The position numbers and the translations under genes were made by a program. The notes beneath the pieces were generated by a model. The model was not told the origin of the DNA. It made no database searches and worked only from the letters and a program-made list of their open reading frames with translations. A stretch of DNA of 64,000 nucleotides from Pontibacter virosus (GTDB lineage Bacteria > Bacteroidota > Bacteroidia > Cytophagales > Hymenobacteraceae): contig NZ_QEKI01000004.1 in NCBI RefSeq assembly GCF_003096355.1, forward strand, positions 124,001 to 188,000. The letters are read 5' to 3'. Shown piece after piece: positions 18,220-26,537 of the stretch. The number at the start of each line of letters is the position of its first letter. The stretch's first letter is position 1.

Positions 18220-19188
18220 TTACTTAGATACGGCAGAAGTCTTACGACGGTTGAACCCTTTGAGCGGATTGTAACCATTCAGGTTCTTTTGGTAATAGCC
18301 TGTGCCGTCGTAAGCACGTTTTTCAGGGTGCTCTTTGCATTCGCTAGAGCAGGCTCCTTCCAGTTCCCATCCGCATTTCTCACAGATCGGTACGTGCAGG
18401 TTACATACCGGGTTGGCGCAGTTCACCATGCGGTCTTCCACAGTGCCGCATACGTGGCAGGTCGAAATTACCGTTGGATTCACTGAGTTCACCTCCACTG
18501 CCACACGGTTATCGAACACATAGCATTTGCCCTCAAAGTCTTCGCCACCGGCTTCTTTGCCATACTTGATGATGCCGCCATGCAGCTGGTACACGTCCTC
18601 AAAACCCTGCTCCAACAGGAAGGCACTGGCTTTTTCACATTTGATGCCACCTGTGCAATAGGTCAATATCTTCTTGCCTTTCAGCTCTTCTTTCAGGGCG
18701 TCGATCTTCTCCGGAAACTCACGGAAGTTCTCGATGTCCAGCGTAACAGCGTTTCTGAAACGGCCTACACTGTACTCGTAATCCGAACGCATGTCCATTA
18801 CCACCACATCGTCGCGGTCTTTCATTTCCTTAAACTCCTTTGGTTCCAGGTGTATACCCGTGCGCACATTCGGGTCGATGTGCAGCAGGCCGGAGTGTAC
18901 GATCTCGGCTTTGGTGCGCACATGAAGCTTCGCAAAAGCATGTTTGTCTGATTCGTCTACTTTGAAGTCAACTTTGGCGAAGCGTGGGTCGGCTTTTACG
19001 ATCTCCATGTACTTCTCGCAGTCCTCTTTGAGACCAGACACGGTGCCGTTTAAGCCCTCTTTAGAGATGATGATGCGGCCGAGCAGATTCAGCTCCAGGC
19101 AAAGTAAATGGTGCTCCTCCCGGAACGCTTCAGGATCTGCTATCGGTGTGTAGCAATAGTACAGTAGTATGCTGTATGGTTTGTTCAT
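18220..19188 (-). CDS. trhO: tRNA uridine(34) hydroxylase, rhodanese-like (TrhO/YceA)
   Basis: This 322-residue protein matches the TrhO (YceA) family, which makes 5-hydroxyuridine at position 34 of tRNAs using oxygen. An N-terminal acylphosphatase-like domain (residues 1-95, with LLGRIIISKEGLNGTVSG) precedes the rhodanese domain (about 115-215) with VVMDMRSDYEYSVGRF and the active-site loop LTYCTGGIKCEKASAFL. A Cys-rich C-terminal tail (CHVCGTVEDRMVNC, CEKCGWELEGACSSEC) probably binds zinc. The length and all landmarks fit. It is closed by the terminator at 18172-18202. Confidence 0.94.
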   Translation of the reverse strand: MNKPYSILLYYCYTPIADPEAFREEHHLLCLELNLLGRIIISKEGLNGTVSGLKEDCEKYMEIVKADPRFAKVDFKVDESDKHAFAKLHVRTKAEIVHSGLLHIDPNVRTGIHLEPKEFKEMKDRDDVVVMDMRSDYEYSVGRFRNAVTLDIENFREFPEKIDALKEELKGKKILTYCTGGIKCEKASAFLLEQGFEDVYQLHGGIIKYGKEAGGEDFEGKCYVFDNRVAVEVNSVNPTVISTCHVCGTVEDRMVNCANPVCNLHVPICEKCGWELEGACSSECKEHPEKRAYDGTGYYQKNLNGYNPLKGFNRRKTSAVSK

Positions 19189-19254
19189 AACTGCTTAGTT
19201 TCAGCTAAGTGTTTGATTTAAATTGTTTGATTGTTGATGGTTAAATTGTTGTTT

Positions 19255-19289
19255 GTGCACGATTGGACAGGTCGCGACCTATCCCTACA
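19255..19289 (+). repeat. REP-like element with GTCGCGAC core, copy 3
   Basis: GTGCACGATTGGACAG followed by GTCGCGACCTATCCCTAC. Immediately before it lies a TTGTTGATGGTTAAATTGTTG word block (about 19231-19251), a second repeat family seen at 43600, 59220-59297 and 61005-61035. Confidence 0.6.
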
Positions 19290-19408
19290 AGTCAACTTTC
19301 TAACCTATACCCTTCTGCCTTTTTAACTGACGTCAAACTTCCTGCTTTTCTTTTTAACCAAAAATGACTTTAGTCAGTTCGGTTTTCGAAAACAGGACAG
19401 GTATAAAA

Positions 19409-20044
19409 TTACTTTACCGGAGCGGCAGGGTTGCCGAACACGGTGGCTTTGGCAGGCACGTTGGCTACTACTACAGAGCCTGCGCCTACGCGGGCGTTCT
19501 TGCCGATCTTCACACCAGACACAATCACAGCGCCTGTACCGACGAAGGCTCCGTCTTCTACAACCACTTCCGAGTTAATCACGGCGCCCGCACCGATATG
19601 CACGTTGTCACCAATTTCGGCTTTGGTATCTACCAGCGCACGGGATTCGATGATGTTGTAGTTGCCAATTTTGGTATTGTTGTTTACGATCGCTCCTGCG
19701 CCAACCATGTTACCGTGGCCGAGCCAGGCAAACTCTGACACGGCACTGAATTTGTGAATGGCGTTGACAGGCACCACTTTGTATTCGTCTTTCAGCATCT
19801 TGATCAGACCTTTGCGGGCGGCTGAGTCCTCTACGGCCACAAACACGTCGCATTTCTTACCGATCAGTTTCAGGAATTCATTGTCTTCTGTGCTGCTCAT
19901 CACCGACACGTTGTTCAGTTCCTGCTGCTGCAGTTCCTTGCTGTCGTCGAGGAAGCAGTACACCACCACGTTGTTGCTGTTGAAAATATCGAGAGCTGCC
20001 GTACCCAGTTTTTGGGCACCAAGTATGATCACTGGATTTTGCAT
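19409..20044 (-). CDS. NeuD-like hexapeptide-repeat acetyltransferase
   Basis: This 211-residue protein resembles the NeuD/PglD sugar O- or N-acetyltransferase family. Residues 1-95 form the Rossmann-like N-terminal domain (VIILGAQKLGTAALDIFN, KCDVFVAVEDSAARKGLIKML). The rest is a left-handed beta-helix of hexapeptide repeats (WLGHGNMVGAGAIVNNNTKIG through VHIGAGAVINSEVVVEDG), ending VFGNPAAPVK. Known members acetylate sugars for surface polysaccharides using acetyl-CoA, as trimers. No sugar-pathway genes adjoin it; the upstream gene encodes a membrane protein. The substrate is unknown. Confidence 0.87.
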   Translation of the reverse strand: MQNPVIILGAQKLGTAALDIFNSNNVVVYCFLDDSKELQQQELNNVSVMSSTEDNEFLKLIGKKCDVFVAVEDSAARKGLIKMLKDEYKVVPVNAIHKFSAVSEFAWLGHGNMVGAGAIVNNNTKIGNYNIIESRALVDTKAEIGDNVHIGAGAVINSEVVVEDGAFVGTGAVIVSGVKIGKNARVGAGSVVVANVPAKATVFGNPAAPVK

Positions 20045-20064
20045 AGCCTATTTCAAATAAGGTG

Positions 20065-20072
20065 CAAATGTA
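20065..20072 (-). promoter_or_regulatory. Predicted -7 element for the NeuD-like gene
   Basis: The minus strand reads TACATTTG (TAnnTTTG), 20 bases before the ATG at 20044 and inside the 40-base gap after the membrane-protein gene. This suggests the acetyltransferase can be transcribed separately. Confidence 0.45.
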
Positions 20073-20084
20073 CGAAGATTAGCG

Positions 20085-21423
20085 CTAATCTGCAGCGATT
20101 TGTGCAGGTTCGTCTTCTTCGTGCTGACGAGCAGGTATCAGGTAGCGGAGCAGGTGACTGTTGGTTTTGCAGAGCAGCAGCAGGTATACCACAAAAGGCA
20201 GCACCGCTACCCTATACCTGTTGAGTGTGCCCAGGTTCGGCATACTGTACGCCAACAAAACGCCCATCACAAGCACATAAACAAGCAGTGCCGTGAGCAG
20301 GAAACCAAAGCGCCACTTCACCCGACCCGCTTCAAAAAGGTCGCGCAAAAAACCGAAAGCCAACAGCAGCAGCAGCGTATTTTCGAGCGCTGCCACAAAC
20401 GTGCGCACATTGTATACCTCCCAGATAAAGGGACGGAACAGCATGCCGATAAAGGCCAGTTGCGAGTGAAGGGCAAAGCTCAGATAAGTCGGCTCCAGGA
20501 ATGGAAAATCGATACGGGGTTTGCCCTGCGAGGCCAGCAGACTGACCTGGTAGTTTTTGTAGACCACATCCGGCAGTACCTCCAGGTTCAGATTAGGATT
20601 GAGTTGCGTACCGAGCCAGGCTATACCTGAAATTAGCACCAGTATGGCCAATCCCTTCAGCAGCCAGTGGATGTGCGCCAGCTTTGGGTTGTAGAAGATC
20701 AGCCTCAGGAGCAGGGCCAAAGCCAGCGTCAACGCAATCGCCACGGCCACAAAGTATTTCACGAGCCAAATCAGGTATAGGCCCAGCAATGCCAGCAACA
20801 GGCATAGCACCGGCTTGCGTCTCAGTTTCCCGAACAGCAGGTATAGGCTACTACCCAGCAGCAGCCCCATCCCTCCCATTAACACACTCTCTTTTAGCAC
20901 GCCCGACGACCAGTATACCACAGAGGGGAACACCAGAAAAGCCACTACGGCAGGTATAGCGGTTGTTGGAAAATACCGGGCCAGGGCATTCACAAAGAGC
21001 CAAAGCCCGGCAAAACTAAACAGTGACAGGTAGATCGAACTGAGGTAGTAGTTGCCGTCCGTTAGCAGCATGGGCACGCTCAGCAAGCGCGGCATGTTCC
21101 AGGCGCTTTCGTAAAATGGCTTCTGCAGTCCCTGGAGCGGTGTGCCTGCTGGGTCGTTAAAGAGAAGATAATGCAGGTAAGTGCCTATACCTTGCTCGTG
21201 GGCCAGGTCGGTCATCAGGAGGGCCCGCTTGTAGTAAAGCTGCGTGTCCGCCTTTGTAGAACACGTAAAAGCTCAACACCCCGATCAGCAGACCGCAGGC
21301 CAGTTTGAGCAGCAGCGTCGGGAAAAAGTAAGGACGCAATTTGGCGTTCCAGTTCTGTTTCCAGAGCCACCAGATTAGCCCAGCCAGCACCAGCAGGTTC
21401 AGGCCGTAGATCAGTATACTCAC
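20085..21423 (-). pseudogene. Polytopic membrane protein, frameshifted
   Basis: Two overlapping minus-strand frames together make one protein of about 445 residues. The first runs from a GTG at 21421-21423 (VSILIYGLNLLVLAGLIWWLW) and reaches FYVFYKGG near 21250. The second, open from about 21250 to 20085, continues QLYYKRALLMTDLAHEQG. Removing one C at 21248-21249 restores FYKGDTQLYYKRALL, so an extra base is the likely cause. Around ten hydrophobic helices follow (for example LLLALLGLYLIWLVKYFV and GFLLTALLVYVLVMGVLLA), with a loop PRIDFPFLEPTYLS. The GTG overlaps the TGA of the DUF2851 gene as GTGA, so the two are coupled. I cannot name the family; polysaccharide-related integral membrane proteins have this look. 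It may be a real mutation or a sequencing error. Confidence 0.75.
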
Positions 21424-22709
21424 GTAGTTGGTAGATTTTGCTTCATAATCTTGTTGCCAATAGCGCAGCGCAGGCAATTGACTGGCTGGCAATAGCGCTT
21501 GTAGAGTCCGAGGGCTGCTTGGTTGTCGGCGGCCGAGGCGGCTTTCCAGCCCAGTTCCTCGTACTGCCGCGTGATGCGGTTACTGGCTTCCTTTACCTTT
21601 TCGAGCAGATCAACCGCTTTATCCAGATGCTCCTGCTGATCAGTGTGCACAGCATAGGCTGCTAAGAAGGGCGCAGCCACATTGATCGTCAGATTCTGCG
21701 CACTCGACTTGCCCAGTTGTACCTGCACCGCCTTCGACTCCGCTCCAAAGGTATAATGTTTTTGCCAATAAGCCGACACGGGCGCCTGCCACAGCGCATC
21801 GTAGTTTTTGACTCCCTCGGTTTGGATAATGGTGGAAAAGAGGCTTTTGTGCTTATGAAGCAAGGCCGCCAGTTGCGCCAGCCGCACGGTTGGAAAGTTA
21901 GCGGGGCGCATGCGCAGGAAGTTCCAGTGGTGACGGGGCATCGCCAGTTCCTGCAGATTGTACTTATGGCTGAGATAGGTATGTTCATTGGCCAGTTTAG
22001 CACTATAATCGTCCACAGGCTCTGTCAGAAAGCCAGACTGTCCGAAAAGCAGGGCCTCCAGCTGAAATAAGTCGTGCTGATGCTTGCGCACCACTTGCAT
22101 GGGCAGTGCCCGGGCCAGTCGTTCAAAAGGCTCCTGGTTAATCTTAAACCCAAAGGCTTTGCAGAGCACCTGAAAAGCAGTGGCCTCCCAGTCATTGCCC
22201 AACTGACGGTATACCTGCAGTACCTCTTCTCCTTTAAGTTCGAGTCGCTCGGTGAGGGCGCGGCCCAGCATCATGGTTTTGGTGATGTCAGGAACCTGTG
22301 GCCAGAAGATGGCGCAAGGTATAGCGTAGGGTGCCCGTCGCAGCTGCTCGTAGGTTTGCAGCATAGCCAGGTTTACTCTGGCTTTCAACTCCAGCGTAGG
22401 TATAAGCGTGCCATCGGTGCGGCGCACGGCTTCGTCGGCTTCCCACACCACATGCAGCACCACCTGATTATACTTGAAGTCGAGCTGGTGCTGGTGCCGC
22501 CGCCAGTCTGAGCCACGCAGGTGAATCTCCACACTGCCCGACCAATCCACCTCTCCTACTCTGATAATTGCTTCCTTGAAATCAGGGCCTGCATCGGTGT
22601 TGTACATCCCCACCCGCAGCACCTGCACCGGTTCCCCTTCTACCGTCAATAAGTTAGTCTTGTCGAAATACTGATGCTGCCAGATGTAGTGCAGGAACTC
22701 TTCTTTCAT
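21420..22709 (-). CDS. DUF2851 family protein
   Basis: From the ATG at 22707-22709 (MKEEFLHYIWQHQYFD) the protein has 429 residues; an upstream extension of 20 codons runs through the palindrome at 22747-22774 and is unlikely. It matches DUF2851, a family found almost only in Bacteroidota and of unknown function. Recognisable parts are VLRVGMYNTDAGPDFKEAII and WSGSVEIHLRGSDWRRHQH near the N-terminus (a nuclease-like D/E pattern has been suggested for such sequences, which is inference), and a Cys-containing end YCQPVNCLRCAIGNKIM. It heads a pair with the membrane protein, coupled through a 4-base GTGA overlap. Confidence 0.9.
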   Translation of the reverse strand: MKEEFLHYIWQHQYFDKTNLLTVEGEPVQVLRVGMYNTDAGPDFKEAIIRVGEVDWSGSVEIHLRGSDWRRHQHQLDFKYNQVVLHVVWEADEAVRRTDGTLIPTLELKARVNLAMLQTYEQLRRAPYAIPCAIFWPQVPDITKTMMLGRALTERLELKGEEVLQVYRQLGNDWEATAFQVLCKAFGFKINQEPFERLARALPMQVVRKHQHDLFQLEALLFGQSGFLTEPVDDYSAKLANEHTYLSHKYNLQELAMPRHHWNFLRMRPANFPTVRLAQLAALLHKHKSLFSTIIQTEGVKNYDALWQAPVSAYWQKHYTFGAESKAVQVQLGKSSAQNLTINVAAPFLAAYAVHTDQQEHLDKAVDLLEKVKEASNRITRQYEELGWKAASAADNQAALGLYKRYCQPVNCLRCAIGNKIMKQNLPTT

Positions 22710-22746
22710 GCGCCTTGGTTGTGGTTGGGAAAGTTTTACGAGTTTA

Positions 22747-22774
22747 GAAGTTTGGGAGTTAACTCCCAAACTTC
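22747..22774. promoter_or_regulatory. Perfect 28-bp palindrome in divergent promoter region
   Basis: The half-site GAAGTTTGGGAGTT (22747-22760) is followed at once by its exact reverse complement (22761-22774). It sits between the divergent DUF2851 and ABC-F genes and covers the expected -33 region of the ABC-F promoter. The half-site resembles the AAGTTTGGGAGTT words seen at other gene ends, so it is either a repeat or an operator. Confidence 0.6.
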
Positions 22775-22776
22775 AT

Positions 22777-22784
22777 TATCTTTG
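22777..22784 (+). promoter_or_regulatory. Predicted -7 element for the ABC-F gene
   Basis: TATCTTTG followed by CC is a good Bacteroidota -7 element. A TTTG at 22751-22754 is 22 bases upstream, a normal -33 spacing. The start codon is at 22806, giving a very short leader. Confidence 0.65.
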
Positions 22785-22805
22785 CCCCCTTAAAATTAAA
22801 CGATT

Positions 22806-24449
22806 ATGATTTCAGTTGACGCGGTGAGCGTGGAGTTCAATGGTGCGGCCCTTTTCAGCAATGTTTCTTTCAACATCAACGAGAACGACCGCATTGCCCT
22901 CATGGGGAAAAACGGAGCGGGAAAGTCTACTCTGCTCAAAATTATAGCGGGTGCCAGCAAGCCTACCCGTGGCAAGGTGTCGGCCCCGAAGGATGCCGTG
23001 ATCGCCTACCTGCCGCAGCACCTGCTCACCGAAGACAACTGCACCGTGTTCGAGGAGGCCTCCAAAGCCTTTGCCAAGGTCCTCGACATGAAAAAGCAGA
23101 TGGATGCCCTCAATGCTGAACTGGAAACCCGCACCGACTATGACTCCGACGACTATTACAAGATCATCGAGCAGGTATCGGAACTGGGCGAAAAATATTA
23201 CTCCATCGAAGAGATCAACTTCGATGCGGAGGTAGAGGTTACCCTAAAAGGGCTAGGCTTTACCCGTGAAGACTTTACGCGTTCTACCACCGAGTTTAGC
23301 GGTGGCTGGCGCATGCGCATCGAGCTGGCCAAGATCCTGCTACAGAAGCCGGACCTGATCCTGCTGGACGAGCCAACCAACCACCTTGACATCGAGTCCA
23401 TCCAGTGGCTCGAGGATTTTCTGGTGAACAACGCCAAGGCCGTAATCGTGATCTCGCACGACAAGACATTCGTGGACAATATCACCAACCGCACCATTGA
23501 AGTGACGATGGGCCGCATTTACGACTACAAGGTTACTTACAGCCAATACCTGCAACTGCGCAAAGAGCGCCGTGAGCAGCAGCAAAAGCAGTTTGACGAC
23601 CAGCAGAAAGAGATTGCCGATATCCAAACTTTCATTGACCGCTTCAAGGGCACCTACTCTAAAACCCTGCAGGTGCAGTCTCGTGTGAAGATGCTGGAGA
23701 AGATGGAGATTGTGGAGGTAGACGAAGTAGATACCTCGGCTCTGAATGTCAAGTTCCCACCAGCGCCGCGCTCGGGCAACTATCCTGTTATCGTGGAGGA
23801 ACTCACCAAAAAGTACGGTGACTATACGGTGTTCAAAGATGCTTCCATGACCATTAACCGAGGTGAGAAAGTAGCTTTTGTAGGGAAGAACGGCGAGGGT
23901 AAGTCGACGATGGTAAAAGCCATCATGGGCGAGATCGATTTTGAAGGCAAGCTGCAACTGGGCCACAACTGCCTGATCGGCTACTTTGCCCAGAACCAGG
24001 CCGCCCTGCTCGATGGCGAACTGACCGTATTCCAGACCATCGACGAGATTGCCGTAGGTGATGCCCGTACCCGTGTAAAAGACCTGCTGGGTGCCTTCAT
24101 GTTCAGCGGCGACACCATCGAGAAGAAGGTGAAGGTACTCTCAGGAGGTGAGAAGACACGCCTTGCCATGATCAAGCTGTTGCTGCAACCAGTTAACCTG
24201 CTCATCCTCGACGAACCGACCAACCACCTCGACATCAAAACCAAAGACATCCTGAAAGATGCGCTGAAGGCTTTCGACGGCACTATCATACTCGTGTCGC
24301 ACGACCGCGATTTCTTGGACGGGCTGGCCGACAAGGTATTTGAGTTCGGTAACAAGCGGGTGCGCGAGCACTTCGAGGACATCAATGGCTTCCTCAAAAA
24401 CAAAAAAATGGAGAACCTACGGGAGATTGAAAGGTCTGCTACAAAGTAA
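22806..24449 (+). CDS. ABC-F family ATPase
   Basis: This 547-residue protein has two ABC cassettes and no membrane segment, which marks the ABC-F class of ribosome-associated ATPases. The first cassette has Walker A MGKNGAGKS (about 34-42), signature TEFSGGWRMR and Walker B DLILLDEPTNHLD. The second has VGKNGEGKS, VLSGGEKTRLAM and LLILDEPTNHLD. The linker (about 245-305) is charged and helical (KERREQQQKQFDDQQKEIAD). Family knowledge: ABC-F proteins enter the ribosomal E site and regulate or rescue translation, some giving antibiotic protection. There is no C-terminal coiled-coil extension as in Uup. It is free of AGGTATA sites. Confidence 0.94.
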   Translation: MISVDAVSVEFNGAALFSNVSFNINENDRIALMGKNGAGKSTLLKIIAGASKPTRGKVSAPKDAVIAYLPQHLLTEDNCTVFEEASKAFAKVLDMKKQMDALNAELETRTDYDSDDYYKIIEQVSELGEKYYSIEEINFDAEVEVTLKGLGFTREDFTRSTTEFSGGWRMRIELAKILLQKPDLILLDEPTNHLDIESIQWLEDFLVNNAKAVIVISHDKTFVDNITNRTIEVTMGRIYDYKVTYSQYLQLRKERREQQQKQFDDQQKEIADIQTFIDRFKGTYSKTLQVQSRVKMLEKMEIVEVDEVDTSALNVKFPPAPRSGNYPVIVEELTKKYGDYTVFKDASMTINRGEKVAFVGKNGEGKSTMVKAIMGEIDFEGKLQLGHNCLIGYFAQNQAALLDGELTVFQTIDEIAVGDARTRVKDLLGAFMFSGDTIEKKVKVLSGGEKTRLAMIKLLLQPVNLLILDEPTNHLDIKTKDILKDALKAFDGTIILVSHDRDFLDGLADKVFEFGNKRVREHFEDINGFLKNKKMENLREIERSATK

Positions 24450-24469
24450 TAGCTGACTGTACCGCTAAG

Positions 24470-24512
24470 AACGAAGAGGGCTATACCTGTAGGTATAGCC
24501 CTCTTCGTTTTA
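24470..24512. terminator. Terminator built from an inverted AGGTATA pair
   Basis: Perfect 19-bp arms (24470-24488 and 24491-24509) with a 2-base centre; each arm contains the sequence AGAGGGCTATACCT or its complement. T runs follow on the plus strand and A-rich sequence precedes it. It lies between the ABC-F gene (plus) and the gene ending at 24574 (minus), so it can act for both. Confidence 0.85.
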
Positions 24513-24573
24513 TAGTAGGGTGTATTGGGATAAACTTGATGCAAAAGTTGCCTTCTGTTGACTTAGGTTTTGC

Positions 24574-24963
24574 CTATTCGTGTATTCGGTAATAACCGGA
24601 CTCTTCGCCATCATCTACCGTGCTGACCTGTACCTTTGTAAGTTCGTCAAAGGCTTTCTGTTTCGTCTGTGCGTTCATACCTGGAATGACTAAAGCTGAT
24701 ACAGGAAATTTGAGTTTGTCCATGTGCAGGAGATTATACTCTTGCAGGTGGTTGAGTAAAGTCCTTGCATCCTCTCCTGGGGTTTTATCTTCTTCAATGT
24801 ACCAAATAAAGTCTTGCCGCTCATCGGGATTCGCGGGGTCATATACAACCGTACCAGCAATGCAGGCCTCATCCTGAAAAATCCATAGAATCTCACGTGC
24901 ACCTAAAGCGCTGAAGAAAGCCTCTAAAAAGATTTGCCTGTTATTGACTTTTGATTTTTTCAA
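24574..24963 (-). CDS. Hypothetical protein
   Basis: The 129-residue product has no signal peptide or membrane helix. It contains NRQIFLEAFFSALGAREILWIFQDEACIAG, an acidic middle (YDPANPDERQDFIWYIEEDKTPGEDAR) and FPVSALVIPGMNAQTKQKAFDELTKV, suggesting a small alpha-beta fold. I do not recognise the family. It is convergent with the ABC-F gene and shares its terminator. The A+T content is slightly higher than in neighbouring genes. Confidence 0.65.
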   Translation of the reverse strand: MKKSKVNNRQIFLEAFFSALGAREILWIFQDEACIAGTVVYDPANPDERQDFIWYIEEDKTPGEDARTLLNHLQEYNLLHMDKLKFPVSALVIPGMNAQTKQKAFDELTKVQVSTVDDGEESGYYRIHE

Positions 24964-25058
24964 ACGCTTGTGTTTATTCTCTCTAACAGATTAGTACTTA
25001 CTACGAATGAGGCGTAGCCGAGTATGGAGATGACGGTTTCTAATTAAATTGTATCATC

Positions 25059-25889
25059 CTACAAATGCGTCACATACTGCTCCAGATACTGTTCCATCTC
25101 TTTTTGCACTTCCAGGGCAGCTTTTCTGGCTTTGTCAGCGAAATCGTGGCCGGAGGAGGCGTAGATGATGGCGCGCGAAGAGTTGACCAAAAGGCCACAC
25201 TGCTGGTTCATACCTAAGCGGGAAATTTCTTCGAGGCTGCCGCCCTGAGCACCAACGCCCGGTACCAGCAGGAAGTGGTTTGGCACGATGGCCCGCACCC
25301 GCTCAATGTACTCGCCCTGCGTGGCACCAACTACATACATCATTTGCCCTACGCTGGCCCAGTTGGCACTTTCGCGTAGCACCTGTTCAAACAGATATTC
25401 CTCGTTGCCGTCCGACAGCTTCAGCATCTGGAAATCCTTGCTGCCCGGGTTAGACGTGAGTGCTAGCAAAATAACCCAACGGCCCGGCTGCACCAGGAAA
25501 GGCTTCACCGAATCGGAGCCCATGTAAGGTGCTACTGTCACGGCGTTGAAGTTCATGGTTTCGAAAAAGGCACGGGCATAAAGCTCCGAGGTATTGCCAA
25601 TGTCACCGCGCTTGGCGTCAGCTATGGTAAATATTTCTTCAGGTATAACTTCCAGCGTTTTCTCCAGACTCACCCAACCCTTAGGTCCCTGCGCTTCATA
25701 AAAAGCAATATTTGGCTTGTAGGCCACACAAAGGTCGGCGGTCGCCTCCACTATCTGGCGGTTGAACTCAAACACCGGGTCTTCGTGGTCGAGCAGGTGC
25801 TCGGGCAGGCGTTTGGGGTCGGTGTCGAGGCCGATGCACAGGTAGGACTTTTTCTGGAGTATTTGCTCAAACAGCTTTTCTCTGGTCAT
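25059..25889 (-). CDS. pyrF: Orotidine 5'-phosphate decarboxylase
   Basis: This 276-residue enzyme decarboxylates OMP to UMP in the last step of pyrimidine synthesis. It has the long (type 2) form: [17 protein letters not shown] near residue 17, [14 protein letters not shown] near 55, and the catalytic [19 protein letters not shown] (about 86-105, with the Asp-Lys-Asp charge network). The phosphate-binding region VVGATQGEY and [11 protein letters not shown] follows. Length and motifs agree with Bacteroidota and mycobacterial PyrF. pyrD lies 4.6 kb away on the same strand but not in the same operon. A TAGCTTTG element is found 32 bases upstream. Confidence 0.96.
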   Translation of the reverse strand: MTREKLFEQILQKKSYLCIGLDTDPKRLPEHLLDHEDPVFEFNRQIVEATADLCVAYKPNIAFYEAQGPKGWVSLEKTLEVIPEEIFTIADAKRGDIGNTSELYARAFFETMNFNAVTVAPYMGSDSVKPFLVQPGRWVILLALTSNPGSKDFQMLKLSDGNEEYLFEQVLRESANWASVGQMMYVVGATQGEYIERVRAIVPNHFLLVPGVGAQGGSLEEISRLGMNQQCGLLVNSSRAIIYASSGHDFADKARKAALEVQKEMEQYLEQYVTHL

Positions 25890-25920
25890 GATAGGTATAG
25901 GAGCTTAGGTTCAGGTATAG

Positions 25921-25928
25921 CAAAGCTA
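25921..25928 (-). promoter_or_regulatory. Predicted -7 element for pyrF
   Basis: The minus strand reads TAGCTTTG (TAnnTTTG) about 32 bases before the pyrF ATG; two AGGTATA sites lie between and next to it. Confidence 0.45.
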
Positions 25929-26063
25929 GTTTATTTAGAGGCAGCTACAAATTTTTTATACCAGCTCCAAGCACTAATTGAATCGCATTGCTAAATCTGC
26001 CATGCCTTGCAACCATTTTATCATAAAACGGCTCGGTATAGTAGACACATCTCATAAAACACC

Positions 26064-26462
26064 ATGAAACGACTTCTGTGCCTCTTCGCTTTCATTCTAA
26101 TGTTCGCTTCCGGCTGTACTAAGGAGGATGCTGAACCTGCAGTACAGGAGCGGCCAGCTCCCGTTATACGTGTAGAAGCTCCTGCAACGGCACAGGTAGG
26201 GAAAACCGTGACTATTGATGTTTACTTTCAGGTTAACGGAGGCTGTGGTGAGTTTGGCTCTTTTGATGTAAATTCTTCCGGCAAAGAAACGGTCATACGG
26301 GTTGTGGCAAAGTATAAGGGAAATATCTGCACCGATGATCTGCCTATCCGTATGGCCACTTATACCTTCAGCCCGACCGAAGCAGGAACCTATACCTTCA
26401 GGCTCCGCTCCACCCCTCAAGTGGGGTTCATTACCAAAATCATAGAAGTCGGGGCCCCTTAA
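26064..26462 (+). CDS. Hypothetical lipoprotein
   Basis: The 132-residue product begins MKRLLCLFAFILMFASGCTKED, a typical lipoprotein signal with acidic residues after the cysteine, as in Bacteroidota surface-exposed lipoproteins. The mature part is beta-rich with RVEAPATAQVGKTVTIDVYFQVNGGCGEF and ends with a strand-rich TYTFSPTEAGTYTFRLRS, which has the look of an Ig-like or Big domain. Two cysteines (GGCGEF and GNICTDD) could form a disulfide. I cannot name a family. A terminator follows at 26487. Confidence 0.75.
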   Translation: MKRLLCLFAFILMFASGCTKEDAEPAVQERPAPVIRVEAPATAQVGKTVTIDVYFQVNGGCGEFGSFDVNSSGKETVIRVVAKYKGNICTDDLPIRMATYTFSPTEAGTYTFRLRSTPQVGFITKIIEVGAP

Positions 26463-26486
26463 GCATCTTTGTAAACCAGCAACAAA

Positions 26487-26514
26487 AAAGAGCTGCCCAA
26501 CAGAGCAGCTCTTT
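26487..26514. terminator. Terminator between convergent lipoprotein gene and lolA
   Basis: AAAGAGCTGC (26487-26496) pairs with GCAGCTCTTT (26505-26514). CTTTT follows on the plus strand, and a T run on the minus strand, so it can serve both genes. Confidence 0.8.
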
Positions 26515-26537
26515 CCTTTTATCATAAATTGGTTGGG

